Positions 15,853-25,297 are shown, counted from the first letter of the stretch. The stretch is 64,000 bases of DNA from an uncultured Gammaproteobacteria bacterium (GCA_937139475.1 CAKZQF010000204.1:1-64000), one strand, 5' to 3'. The notes: a model not told the origin generated them from the letters alone. Program-made: numbers and translations.

Positions 15853-16391
15853 TATAAAAACCTTACGCTTAGCTCACATTTTGGTGCGCCTTGGTGCATG
15901 CATACCGGGTGACTAAGCTGGATAGGTGTTTCATAGTGAGAGGCTGCGCCTCTTATCAATCCTTCGGCCAATAAGCAAAGCTTACGCGGTGAATGATAGT
16001 ACATTACTAGTACATCGCTCGATGGTTCGCTATAAGTAAAAGAGGGGAGGTTTGGGTTGTTATAGAGCTTTTTTACTTCCACATGGATTACTGAATCAAT
16101 ACTTTTAAGGAAGGTCTTTAGATCAGCCGCCCCCTCAATAAAGACTGGATAACGCGCTGCTAATTTTCCAAACAAAAACTCGCCAAAGGTTGCCAGCACT
16201 TCTTCAATCGCCAAATTGGTATGCTTAGAGACCGCATGAACGAGAGCAAATAATTTTTCATCGGGATAACTCTCTCCGGCGGTATAGACACCTTCATCAT
16301 TCATTTCCTGATTTAGGATATCATTCCAAACGGCCATTCCTTTATGCTCTATAACCATTTCTTCGAGAATATTAAATATTACTCCCTTCAT
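15852..16391 (-). CDS. H-NOX heme nitric oxide/oxygen sensor
   Basis: A 179-residue stand-alone H-NOX (HNOB) protein. The proximal heme ligand is His103 (VIHVEVKKLY), followed by the proline-containing NPNLPSF, and the porphyrin propionate-binding YxSxR is present as Y132-H-S134-P-R136. The distal pocket cannot be judged for a tyrosine that would favour O2; stand-alone members from facultative gammaproteobacteria bind NO. It is first in a two-gene operon with the histidine kinase. AAGGAAAG precedes the ATG. Gas binding is inferred from the conserved residues. Confidence 0.93.
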   Translation of the reverse strand: MKGVIFNILEEMVIEHKGMAVWNDILNQEMNDEGVYTAGESYPDEKLFALVHAVSKHTNLAIEEVLATFGEFLFGKLAARYPVFIEGAADLKTFLKSIDSVIHVEVKKLYNNPNLPSFTYSEPSSDVLVMYYHSPRKLCLLAEGLIRGAASHYETPIQLSHPVCMHQGAPKCELSVRFL

Positions 16392-16740
16392 AAACTTTCC
16401 TTCAGTAGTCGTTGACGTTAATGTTTAAAGTTTATTCAATCTATTCCAGTCTAGCCAATAGTTAGGACAACTTTCAATGACAATAAACCTTAGTTCTCTA
16501 TCTATTTTATCGAAGTAAAGCCTTTATCCATTGGTTAGCCACTCACGGATAAGGGCCTGAAAAGGCATTGTGATAGAAAGATTAAATGCTTTAAGTTTCT
16601 GATTTTATATATTAATCTGATGCTATAGCAACGTTTAACTCTTTATCGGTCAATAAAAAACAATTTCGCGTTAGCAAGTGGAGAAGAGACTTGGTGTCCG
16701 TATTGTGGCTTGAGCTAAAGGATTCGGAGAGCGATAGACA
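16392..16740. promoter_or_regulatory. Divergent regulatory region of the H-NOX operon and REC-HDOD gene
   Basis: 349 bases with no gene. An imperfect hairpin, GCCTTTATCC (16520-16529) against GGATAAGGGC (16547-16556), lies mid-region. AT-rich stretches near 16590-16640 could carry the rightward promoter. No recognised NsrR, NorR or Fnr site is clear to me. Confidence 0.4.
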
Positions 16741-17886
16741 ATGGAAGCACCCAGAATTATGTTTGTGGATGATGAGGTCAATATCCTCCACTCCCTACGC
16801 CGAGGACTTCGGCTGCACTGCCGTGACTGGGAAGTTAAATATTGTCGCTCACCTGGTGAGGCGCTGGAACTCTTAACCGAATTTAAACCAGATGTGTTCG
16901 TGAGCGATAAACGCATGCCCGATATGGATGGCATTGCGTTATTACGGGTTGTCAGTCAGCGCGCCCCTGAGACGATTAGAGTCTTATTAACTGGCGATGG
17001 TTCAACTGAGGTGGTACTTGAGGCCGCTGATGTTGCACACGTGTTGATCTCTAAACCGTTTGAGATGCAAAACCTAATTCTTCGGTTACGTCAGTGCGTT
17101 TGCCTGAAAAAATTACCCGTCTCATTAGCGATGAGAAAGCGATTGGGCGCAATTGAACATATTCCTGTGTTACCGAAAGTTTATCAGCAACTTGTTGAAT
17201 ACTTAAAGAGTGATACAGTAGAAACAAAGGAAATAGCGCGGCTGATTAGCCTTTCTCCGTCCATTTTAGCCAAGTTGCTGCAGCTCGCTAACTCTGCTTT
17301 TATGGGATTTTCTAAACCGATATCTAATGCACATGATGTGGTTGTTCGACTTGGCACCAACTTGATCACTAATATGGTGCTTTACTTTGGGCTATTTGAA
17401 CAGTGTCAGTATCTTAATGATCAGGTAGCTGATCAGTTATTTGATGATGCCATGTCGGTTGCTCTGCTATCACAACAGTTTAGTATCACCACTGGCATTG
17501 ATAGAGTTGAAATTGATGATTCGTTTGTGCTGGGACTAATGCATAATATTGGCATGCTAATCTCATATTCTCCTGCCGTTAAGCTAGTCGAAGAGAGTGA
17601 GGATGCTAGTATTCTTGACCAGGATGCCATCGGCGCCTATATGTTAGCCCTTTGGGAGTTTGATGCCGCCTTTATTAATGCGATGCTGTATCAAAATAAG
17701 CTAGAACAACAAGACCCTATCACGCCATTGCTTTGTCGACTGCACATAGCAAGCGTTGTTCATCATGCGCACAAAGCGGATTTGGATCCTCTCGATGAGA
17801 GTGCTGGCTTAAATCGTGAATTGTTAGCATCACAAGGGCTACTTGATGATGCTGTTTTATGGATAAGTGGTCTTGGAAAAACATAA
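16741..17886 (+). CDS. Response regulator with receiver and HDOD domains
   Basis: The receiver domain (residues 4-118) is complete: D10/D11, phosphoacceptor D56 in VSDKRMP, T84 in LLTGDG and K105 in SKPF. An HDOD domain follows (about 140-330: IEHIPVLPKVYQQL, LQLANSAFMGF, LMHNIGML). HDOD domains are non-catalytic relatives of HD-GYP used in signalling. In Shewanella NO pathways the kinase HnoK phosphorylates HnoD, a receiver protein with a degenerate HD-GYP that restrains the EAL enzyme HnoB; this gene and the next could be the equivalent pair. The gene faces away from the H-NOX operon. The ribosome site is weak. Confidence 0.88.
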   Translation: MEAPRIMFVDDEVNILHSLRRGLRLHCRDWEVKYCRSPGEALELLTEFKPDVFVSDKRMPDMDGIALLRVVSQRAPETIRVLLTGDGSTEVVLEAADVAHVLISKPFEMQNLILRLRQCVCLKKLPVSLAMRKRLGAIEHIPVLPKVYQQLVEYLKSDTVETKEIARLISLSPSILAKLLQLANSAFMGFSKPISNAHDVVVRLGTNLITNMVLYFGLFEQCQYLNDQVADQLFDDAMSVALLSQQFSITTGIDRVEIDDSFVLGLMHNIGMLISYSPAVKLVEESEDASILDQDAIGAYMLALWEFDAAFINAMLYQNKLEQQDPITPLLCRLHIASVVHHAHKADLDPLDESAGLNRELLASQGLLDDAVLWISGLGKT

Positions 17887-17996
17887 CTTAAATCAATAAG
17901 TAACTATATTTCATGAAGTTTGTCATTAAGTCTAATACTTATCGCAAGATTTCCATGTTATTGTGCCGAAGAACATCGCTATCTAGAAGGGAATCA

Positions 17997-20156
17997 ATGA
18001 ACGATCATAAAGTAAAAAGTATTGTAAAAAGCCTCTCTAACATTCAAAGCGACAACTTTTTTGAAGAAATTTGCTTAGCGTTAGGGCAAGCTATTGATTC
18101 TGACTATGTCTTTATCGCCACAATTGATGAGAATAAGAACAAAGCCTCTTCAATAGCGGTCGCTAGAAAAGGACAGATCGTTGATAACTTTTCATATCAC
18201 CTGCAAAACACTCCTTGCTCCGAAGTAGCGAATGAATCAATTTGTACCCACAGAGACAATATTCAGCAGCTTTACCCCAACGATCAATTGCTAGTTGATA
18301 TGGACATCGAAGGATACGTTGGTGTGCCGTTAAAAACAGGGGAGGGTAAAGTCCAGGCGATTTTAATTGCCTTATTTGAGGGTAACTTCGCCAATGTTTT
18401 AGAGGTCGAAACGCTCTTTTTGTTGTTCTCAGGTATTATTGAAAGAGAGTTGCACAAAGCTAATTATGTAAAAACGATAGAATTACACAAGCATATTATT
18501 GAAAACACGCATGAAGCGATACTTATTTGCGACAAAGAGCAAAGGATCACCTATGTAAACCCCGCTTTTACACGGATGACTGGATACTCATTGACTGATG
18601 TTTTGGGGCAAACGCCAAAGCTGTTAAATTCGGGGATACAAGACAAAAATTTCTATCAAGCGATGTGGCGAGAACTCAATGAAAAAGGGTATTGGAAAGG
18701 TAAGATTTGGAATAAAAATAAAGAAGGAAAAGTTTACCTAGAATGGCTTTCGATCACTGCAATTGTTGATGAGCATAAAAGTGTAACTCATTATAATGCG
18801 GTTTTCATGGACGTGACTGAACAATATAGAGCGGCTGAGAAAATTAAATTTCAAGAGTCATATGATGAACTGACCAAGGTAGCCAACAAAAACAGTCTTT
18901 TTGATTTTATCAACCTTTCAGCAGCTCGCTACCAACATCAACACCCGACGTCTGCCGCACTGTTAGTGATTAATATAGATTTATTTAAAAAGTTCAATAG
19001 CTTATACAGTTATGGCTTCGGTGATAAAGTGCTTGTTGAAATTGCTGCAAGGCTCAAATCGGTTGTTCAGCCTAGCGACCTTGTAGCGCGTACTAGCAGC
19101 GATAATTTTGCAATATTTGTTAATGACTTAAGTAGCAAAGACGATATTACCAAGGTTATTAATAAGGTGCGCAGCGCATTTATTGAACCATTGCACATTG
19201 CATCTGTTAGTTTAAAGATTACGGTGACTATTGGCGTGGCCTTTTTATATAAAGATGCGTCAGATGCTCATCGATTGTTTGAGAAAGCCGAACAGGCTAT
19301 GTTTGTGGCCAAAGATATCTCCCGTAATTCCTATCAATTTTACAGCCAGCAACTTGCTGATGAGGCTAGTAAGGAAGAACAGCTAAAACAATCGCTTGAA
19401 TATGGAATTGAGCATGATGAGTTTAGCATTGTCTATCAGCCTATCGTATCGGTAGAAGGTTACGCGGTGACTAAATTTGAAGCACTTATCCGCTGGTACC
19501 ATAATGGCTCTTGGCTTTCGCCGGCAGACTTTATCCCGACAGCAGAAAAGTTTGGGTTGATTTCAAAAATCGGTGATATTGTTTTAGAAAAGGCATGCGC
19601 TGAGTTAAGTAAACTTAAAGCACAGGGCTTTACAGAGCTTGCTTTTAATATAAACCGGTCTATTTACGAATTCCCAGTAGAAGCTAATGATACTGCATGG
19701 CTGGATACGATTAGGAGGCATGAGCTTGAACCAAAGGACATCTGTTTTGAATTGACAGAAAGTGTCCTCGCACCAGAAAATGACACTCATATCGCGCTAC
19801 TTAATCAATTGCAACTCGCCGGCTGTACCATCGCGTTAGATGATTTTGGTACTGGTTATTCTTCATTAAGTTATTTACGTCGCTTTCCAATCGATACGCT
19901 AAAAATTGACCGAAGTTTTATCTCAGAGATGACAAAAGTTGAAGGGGATGTGGTGTTAGTATCCGCCATTATTTCGATGGCAAAGGCGCTTAACATTGCC
20001 GTGGTTGCGGAAGGGGTAGAGCTAAAGGGAGAAGTTGATATTCTACGGCAGTTAGGTTGCGATTATATTCAGGGTTATTATTTCTCTAAGCCATTAAAGC
20101 CGGCACACCTTGCCCAATATTTGATGGAGGTTAATAGTGAAGGGCGAATAGGTTAG
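17997..20156 (+). CDS. GAF-PAS-GGDEF(degenerate)-EAL cyclic-di-GMP phosphodiesterase
   Basis: 719 residues: GAF (about 5-155), PAS (165-275), GGDEF-like (290-455) and EAL (465-715). The GGDEF site is degenerate (S367-S-D-N-F), so cyclase activity is unlikely. The EAL domain keeps FEALIRW (E495), ELTES, DDFGTGYSSL, LKIDRSFI and AEGVE, so it should hydrolyse c-di-GMP. AGAAGGGA precedes ATG 17997; the frame is open from 17913 but that region has no ribosome site. It follows the REC-HDOD gene by 110 bases and is its likely output partner. The GAF and PAS ligands are unknown. Confidence 0.9.
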   Translation: MNDHKVKSIVKSLSNIQSDNFFEEICLALGQAIDSDYVFIATIDENKNKASSIAVARKGQIVDNFSYHLQNTPCSEVANESICTHRDNIQQLYPNDQLLVDMDIEGYVGVPLKTGEGKVQAILIALFEGNFANVLEVETLFLLFSGIIERELHKANYVKTIELHKHIIENTHEAILICDKEQRITYVNPAFTRMTGYSLTDVLGQTPKLLNSGIQDKNFYQAMWRELNEKGYWKGKIWNKNKEGKVYLEWLSITAIVDEHKSVTHYNAVFMDVTEQYRAAEKIKFQESYDELTKVANKNSLFDFINLSAARYQHQHPTSAALLVINIDLFKKFNSLYSYGFGDKVLVEIAARLKSVVQPSDLVARTSSDNFAIFVNDLSSKDDITKVINKVRSAFIEPLHIASVSLKITVTIGVAFLYKDASDAHRLFEKAEQAMFVAKDISRNSYQFYSQQLADEASKEEQLKQSLEYGIEHDEFSIVYQPIVSVEGYAVTKFEALIRWYHNGSWLSPADFIPTAEKFGLISKIGDIVLEKACAELSKLKAQGFTELAFNINRSIYEFPVEANDTAWLDTIRRHELEPKDICFELTESVLAPENDTHIALLNQLQLAGCTIALDDFGTGYSSLSYLRRFPIDTLKIDRSFISEMTKVEGDVVLVSAIISMAKALNIAVVAEGVELKGEVDILRQLGCDYIQGYYFSKPLKPAHLAQYLMEVNSEGRIG

Positions 20157-20193
20157 ATGCGTTGCGTCACCACTAAATCTCCATTTTACCAGG

Positions 20194-22362
20194 CTAGGCC
20201 GATTCGTAGATAACCTTATCTCTTCCCTTAGTTTTTGCGAGGTATAAGCAGTTATCCGCGCGTTCCATTAATAGATTAAAAGGCTCGACCTGCTCGTTGT
20301 TCCATTGGGCAACGCCAATACTAGCGGTAATTTGAATTACGTCACTCGCCGCCTCAAGTGCAATTTTATGGATCTCCTCGCGTAATCTGTTGGCAAGTAT
20401 CACGGCATCTTCTAACGTCGTTTCGGGCAAGAGAATCGCAAATTCTTCACCACCGATGCGTGCAAATATATCGCATAGTCTAAGATGTGAACGACAACTA
20501 TTAGAGAACATTTGCAGGATAAGATCACCATTTGCATGGCCATAAGTGTCATTGACGGATTTAAAGTGGTCGAGATCAACCATGATCACGGACAATGCGT
20601 TACCGTAGCGATGGCTTCGGTCTAGTTCCGTGTTGGCTCTGGCAAAAAATTCACGGCGATTATAAGCACCAGTTAGGGAATCTATTGAGGCTAATCCTTT
20701 ATAAAATTCACTCTCACGGTTTTTGTATTTTAATTCAATATCCTCGAAATCTCCTTGCAGCAGGCCAAGGCGGCATAGTTCATAGGCTGCCCCCATTTGC
20801 CTTAGTTCATCATGAGCTAGTTCATTGTTAAGCCTGATATTGCGGTCGCCAGTGGATAAGCGGGTCATTGCTTTCGTTAGACGTCTAATGGGGTGGGTGA
20901 TGCTTCGTGTTAGCGCTTTTGAGAACACTAACGTTAAAAAGAGTAAGGTTAACAGCAAAACACAAGTATAAATAAGTTCGTAGTACAGACTAACAGCTTT
21001 ACGAGAGGCATGTTCTTTTAGATCTGTTGCTAGTTCATCTGCTAGCTTGTTTAGCTCATTCATTTTGTCAGAAAATAACGCAAACCATGTTGAACTGTCC
21101 ATTGCGCTTAAGTTGTTGGTTGCTGCAGCGGCAAATAACTTATTTTCTAATGCTCTGACAGCTGTAGAAACCTCTCCCGCATTTATTTTCTGCCACATGG
21201 CCAACTCTGAAGGCGTGGAGACTTGTTGGAATGTTTGCAACAACCCTTCTTGTCGTCCCTTAACAAGGTTGAAATTATGCAGGCTTTCTTTGGCCAGATG
21301 TGAGCTTTCAATCGCCTTCACGCCCAATGCACGTTCCAGACCGACGGCTTCCTTAAGGTGCATTATCGTGCTAAAGGACAAGATACGATTGCTCAACTCT
21401 GAATTCATATTAGTATGTGCAATGCCATTGGATATATTCAGAAGGTGTTTAATCACCCTAGTATAATTGGTCTTAACTTGCTCACTGGATGCTTGCTGCG
21501 CTTCAATTTGTGGCCGTAAGCGTTTAAGTTGGTTTAAATGCAGCCTAATACCAGAAAATTGTTCCTCAAGTGATTGATTAGAAGAACCGAATGAAAGCAG
21601 GTTAATTTGCTTATGTAAGGTGGAAATAGCTTTATCAGTTTTAGCCTGCTGTTCTTTTAACTGGCCGGTAAAGTTTGTCGTATTGGTACTTAACACGCCA
21701 ATGCTTAGACCACGCTCTACCTGAAGGTTATGAATAACACCCCCAGTATAATCGGTTAACTGTACGAGCTCTTCCAGCGCCTTGATCTTGGTTAGTTGAT
21801 TAGCACTATTAAAAATAATCATTAAACTTAATAACACTGTGCCAATAAAAGGTAGCAGGGCAGTAAACAAAATTCGTTTATTCAATCGAACATTGGTACT
21901 GAGCCACTTAGCACAATGATTAACCATGTTTTTACTTTTGGGCGCTGGGTTACTAACGTTTTCTGATGCATTTATCGCTGGGATGTAGGGGAGGTCTTCT
22001 ACGACGATATGGTGGATCAGCCAATTGATGAGGAATTGACTAATGTCTTCGGCGACCTGGCGTGATTTATTCGTCAGCCAGCCCCTTTTTAACTCTGCAA
22101 TTTTATCATGAAATTCCTGATGCTTTTCAATGTGAGCGTCTAAATCTTCATATTGATGACGCCTAAGCAAAGCTTCTTCTCGTGAAAAATGACGTTTTAC
22201 GTAATGCTCTAATTGGTCGAAGATGTCATCAACTGAGCTTTCTAGCTGATTTTCCTCAATAGCAGTGGAAATCTTATTAATAACAGACAGAATTTGCTTA
22301 TGATCACTGTCTATCTGCAAGATACCAGTGTTTAGGCCGTCACACCACTCAACCTTATTCAT
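20194..22362 (-). CDS. Hemerythrin-NIT-HAMP-GGDEF diguanylate cyclase
   Basis: 722 residues in an unusual order. Residues 1-130 form a bacteriohemerythrin with a full diiron set (H21, H58, E62, H77, H81, H118, D123). A membrane helix (about 163-187) precedes a NIT-like sensing region (HNLQVERGLSIGVLS), then a second helix near 465-485, HAMP (RSITHPIRRLTKAM) and GGDEF with an intact GGEEF and the inhibitory RxxD (RLCD) five residues before it. Expected action is c-di-GMP synthesis tuned by O2 or NO at the diiron site and perhaps by nitrate/nitrite at the periplasmic NIT domain. It is convergent with the GAF-PAS-EAL gene. Confidence 0.9.
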   Translation of the reverse strand: MNKVEWCDGLNTGILQIDSDHKQILSVINKISTAIEENQLESSVDDIFDQLEHYVKRHFSREEALLRRHQYEDLDAHIEKHQEFHDKIAELKRGWLTNKSRQVAEDISQFLINWLIHHIVVEDLPYIPAINASENVSNPAPKSKNMVNHCAKWLSTNVRLNKRILFTALLPFIGTVLLSLMIIFNSANQLTKIKALEELVQLTDYTGGVIHNLQVERGLSIGVLSTNTTNFTGQLKEQQAKTDKAISTLHKQINLLSFGSSNQSLEEQFSGIRLHLNQLKRLRPQIEAQQASSEQVKTNYTRVIKHLLNISNGIAHTNMNSELSNRILSFSTIMHLKEAVGLERALGVKAIESSHLAKESLHNFNLVKGRQEGLLQTFQQVSTPSELAMWQKINAGEVSTAVRALENKLFAAAATNNLSAMDSSTWFALFSDKMNELNKLADELATDLKEHASRKAVSLYYELIYTCVLLLTLLFLTLVFSKALTRSITHPIRRLTKAMTRLSTGDRNIRLNNELAHDELRQMGAAYELCRLGLLQGDFEDIELKYKNRESEFYKGLASIDSLTGAYNRREFFARANTELDRSHRYGNALSVIMVDLDHFKSVNDTYGHANGDLILQMFSNSCRSHLRLCDIFARIGGEEFAILLPETTLEDAVILANRLREEIHKIALEAASDVIQITASIGVAQWNNEQVEPFNLLMERADNCLYLAKTKGRDKVIYESA

Positions 22363-22589
22363 TGCTTTTGCCTTTGTGTTAATAACTTAGTTTTGCTGCG
22401 GGTATTCTATCAATTTTGCAACAATTATATAACTGTTTATCTGGTCGTTGTTCGCTTATATCAGTGCGGATAGACGGGCGCATATGAGGTTGCAGAATAA
22501 ACTAGCCTAAAGAGCAGTTCTAAACAGGGGATAGATATTACATTTAAAAACAAGGGGATACTTGCTATTAAAGCGCATGATTTTACGTG

Positions 22590-23522
22590 TTAACTATTGG
22601 GTTCATCGCTGGGCAAGTGTTGTTGCGCTAGGTTCAGGTATTCTATCTTCTGTCTGTTGTTAAGTGTTTGCGTTTGCTGATTTATCGTCTGATAGCAATC
22701 AGCAATTACTTTGTTGGATGAAATGGCAGGGGTGGAACTAATTATCAGTCTATCAAATGCTTTGGGCTTTAGCTGAGCTAATAGCGTATCAGTGAACCCA
22801 ACGATATCGATGTTTGACACAACGCTCACATAGCTATTATTGGGTTGAGGGGTAATGTGAAGTGTCAAATAGTCGTGCCCCCTAATTGCATTTAATGAGT
22901 AGCCATACGGGCTAAATTGATGGCCGTCAATACTAAACTCTACCAGCAATTCGCTCAGACCTAGAAACCCCACCACATCATTTGCGCTGATATATTGGCT
23001 CATGAACAGTTCACTGGCTTCTTTACAAATATGATAGGCAAGTAATTCAAAACTTGAACGGGTAGTTAATGGATTGATGTTGAATCGATTGGCTTGGAAA
23101 ATTTGCACGTAATGTTGTTCTAACGAACCAAGCATCTGACTTGAGCCACTGACATGACGATTTAATCTGCTGACGTCTTGATCAAAATTGGAGGGCTGAC
23201 TTTTCGAAAAGTATTCGTTTTTTCGTTGAAAAAGCACTGTTCGCACGGTAAATCTTGGTTGAGAGGTAATAAAAAACTCGATTGATTTAGCTAAATTGGT
23301 TTCGCCACACGTTAGAATGATGAAGTGATCTTGCCAGATGAACAAACTTGACTCAGATAGTATATAGGCATGGCAATTCTCATTCGCTATCCGCGATAAG
23401 ATGTGAGCTCCTGCTTTGGCAACAAGTGTCTCCCAATAGCATGGTGTAACATCGTTGAGTAAGCAACCGCTAGTCTTGTCGATATACAGCTCTGCTTTTT
23501 TCTCTGCTCCTTCAAATTGCAA
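22590..23522 (-). CDS. speD: Eukaryotic-type S-adenosylmethionine decarboxylase proenzyme
   Basis: A 310-residue protein colinear with animal/plant AdoMet decarboxylase (PF01536), not with E. coli SpeD. Key human residues have counterparts: E8/E11 as E4/E7 in FEGAEKKAEL; the self-cleavage site E67-S68 as E57-S58 in AYILSESSLF; C82 as C72 in LTCGETNL; S229 as S209 in SPYGYSLN; H243 as H222 in LHITPQP. Self-cleavage would give a pyruvoyl enzyme making decarboxylated AdoMet for spermidine synthesis. The TTG start is supported by AAGGAA six bases upstream. No spermidine synthase gene is in the window. It is probably transcribed separately from the sulfotransferase gene 150 bases upstream. Confidence 0.88.
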   Translation of the reverse strand: MQFEGAEKKAELYIDKTSGCLLNDVTPCYWETLVAKAGAHILSRIANENCHAYILSESSLFIWQDHFIILTCGETNLAKSIEFFITSQPRFTVRTVLFQRKNEYFSKSQPSNFDQDVSRLNRHVSGSSQMLGSLEQHYVQIFQANRFNINPLTTRSSFELLAYHICKEASELFMSQYISANDVVGFLGLSELLVEFSIDGHQFSPYGYSLNAIRGHDYLTLHITPQPNNSYVSVVSNIDIVGFTDTLLAQLKPKAFDRLIISSTPAISSNKVIADCYQTINQQTQTLNNRQKIEYLNLAQQHLPSDEPNS

Positions 23523-23672
23523 CGTTATTTCCTTGTCTAATCTATGTTAAGCCAACGTTTGTGTTGTTGTCCGAAACAATCATAAAACCAATTGGCTATT
23601 TAACCAAAAAAAGCTACACCAATTATTATTGATGTCAGATTCTCCCATCAATGCTTACCGTAGGGCAAATTA

Positions 23673-25226
23673 TTATTGGTACTTGCCAACAATATTTCCC
23701 AGTGCAGCTTGATATTTTTTCCAGTTGCCAATTGATTTATTACTTATTGGTTGGCGTACCTGCAAGGCGCTCGCTGTGGCTACCGGCGCGCTGTTCTTGT
23801 CAATGGATAAACAGCTATCTTGCCAAGGGAGACCACAAAACTCGATAAGCTTCTTGGCTTGCTGTTTAGGATCATTCACCAGTTGTTCGTAATTGACTAC
23901 ATAAAAGTTATCACCGAGCACTTGTTGCCAGGTAGCGACTAATTGCTTGAATAAGTCATAATATTGGCTGCAAGTTTCCAGGTCATAAGCATAGTTGTAG
24001 TAGGAAAAATTCACCGAAAATAGCTGGCGGTAATTACTTACAATGGTATCGAGCGGATTTCTGTCTAAACAGATTATCTTAGCGTTAGGTAACGCTTTGG
24101 CGATAAAGCCCGCGTACAGCACGTTAAGTGGCATTTTGTCGATAAAATGCTGGTGGCTACCAGTTTGCGCGCGGGTGGATTCGATATAGGCTTTGCCAAG
24201 TTGTGCCATATCAATTGAGGTAGCCGCTTCGACGGTGGTTTTATCGATCACTTTATTTGTTTGGCTATTTGATAGCTGCTTTAATAACAAGCCAAAGTGT
24301 TGTAACTCACCGGCCGTGCTGACGTTTGAGTGCGCCGAAATAATTCGTTCTACCAGTGTTGTGCCAGTGCGGGGCATACCAACGATAAATATTGGCTCAC
24401 TGGATTGGTGACCGGCGCTAAATGTATTTTGTTGTGTAGTAAAAGCTTCAGTAAGACTGCTAAATAGTTCTTTATCTTGCGAAAAATCGTAATCTATCGC
24501 TTGTAATTTGTCTTGCTTTACTTGGTTTAGAAAGCTAAAAGCTGTTTGATAATCATTTAATGCTTCATATTCTCGCGCAAGCGCGTGACCAAGGTGAAGC
24601 TTGTTATCAACCTCAGTTTCCCGCTGGTACTGGGCAACTAGGCGTGGAATGTGGTTGTGTTTCTCACTTATGCCGCCAAGGCTTGATAGTGCGCTATGCG
24701 CTTTTACGTGATGTGGTTGCAATTTAATGGCTTGCTCATAGGCGTCACGAGCCTTGTTAAAATGACCACAAAACTTAAGGCTTGCGCCATAGTGAAAATA
24801 ATATTCGCTGTTGTTTGGTGAAATGTCGATGGCCTGTTCAAAGAGCGGCAGCGCATCGCTATGTCGACCTAATTTACTAAATACGACGCCCAGGGTGTCG
24901 AGTATCGTTGCATTGGTGATAGTTTGCCCACAGGCAACTTTGGCATGGGTTAATGCCTTAGGGTGCTGGTTTTCCAATACATAGAGCCGGGCAAGTTGTG
25001 CAAGGTACTCTGCTTTGTCAGGCGTTAATTGGTTTGCTTTTAAAATAAGCTCTATTGCTTGTAGGTTATTGTGATGATCGCTGGCAATCATGGCTAAAAG
25101 AAAGTAGGCATCTGAAAATTCACTATCTAGATTTAATAGGGCCAGCAAATACTGATGCGCTTGTTGATAATCTTTATTGATGAGCGCTTGCTGGGCTTGC
25201 CGGTGTAATATGGCAATCGAAGACAT
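23673..25226 (-). CDS. TPR-containing sulfotransferase family protein
   Basis: 517 residues. The N-terminal half (about 1-240) is made of tetratricopeptide repeats (PNNSEYYFHYGASLKFCG and similar). The C-terminal half is a sulfotransferase-3-like domain with the PAPS phosphate loop FIVGMPRTGTTLVERIIS and the later LDRNPLDTIVSNYRQLF. The acceptor is unknown. This protein type is often found beside TonB-dependent receptors in Alteromonadales, as here. A terminator hairpin separates it from the receptor gene, so its expression may be lower or independent. AGGAAG precedes the start. Confidence 0.87.
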   Translation of the reverse strand: MSSIAILHRQAQQALINKDYQQAHQYLLALLNLDSEFSDAYFLLAMIASDHHNNLQAIELILKANQLTPDKAEYLAQLARLYVLENQHPKALTHAKVACGQTITNATILDTLGVVFSKLGRHSDALPLFEQAIDISPNNSEYYFHYGASLKFCGHFNKARDAYEQAIKLQPHHVKAHSALSSLGGISEKHNHIPRLVAQYQRETEVDNKLHLGHALAREYEALNDYQTAFSFLNQVKQDKLQAIDYDFSQDKELFSSLTEAFTTQQNTFSAGHQSSEPIFIVGMPRTGTTLVERIISAHSNVSTAGELQHFGLLLKQLSNSQTNKVIDKTTVEAATSIDMAQLGKAYIESTRAQTGSHQHFIDKMPLNVLYAGFIAKALPNAKIICLDRNPLDTIVSNYRQLFSVNFSYYNYAYDLETCSQYYDLFKQLVATWQQVLGDNFYVVNYEQLVNDPKQQAKKLIEFCGLPWQDSCLSIDKNSAPVATASALQVRQPISNKSIGNWKKYQAALGNIVGKYQ

Positions 25227-25240
25227 TAGTTACTTCCTAT

Positions 25241-25272
25241 AAAAAAACAGCACGGCTAAACGCTCCGTGCTG
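25241..25272 (-). terminator. Rho-independent terminator after the TonB receptor gene
   Basis: On the minus strand, CAGCACGG pairs perfectly with CCGTGCTG across 9 bases and is followed by seven T. It lies between the receptor stop (25298) and the sulfotransferase start (25226). Confidence 0.85.
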
Positions 25273-25297
25273 CTAGTTATTGCTTAGTTAAGCAAGA

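Noticed and set aside
20595..20831. Plus-strand open frame inside the hemerythrin-GGDEF gene
   Set aside because: It is antisense to a strongly supported gene and has no family features.
23616..23690. Partial inverted repeat ACCAATTATTATTGA and AATTATTATTGGTA, possible second copy of the 53.8 kb element
   Set aside because: Only the ends are vaguely alike; the inner hairpins of the 53.8 kb element are absent, and the region overlaps the 3' end of the sulfotransferase gene.
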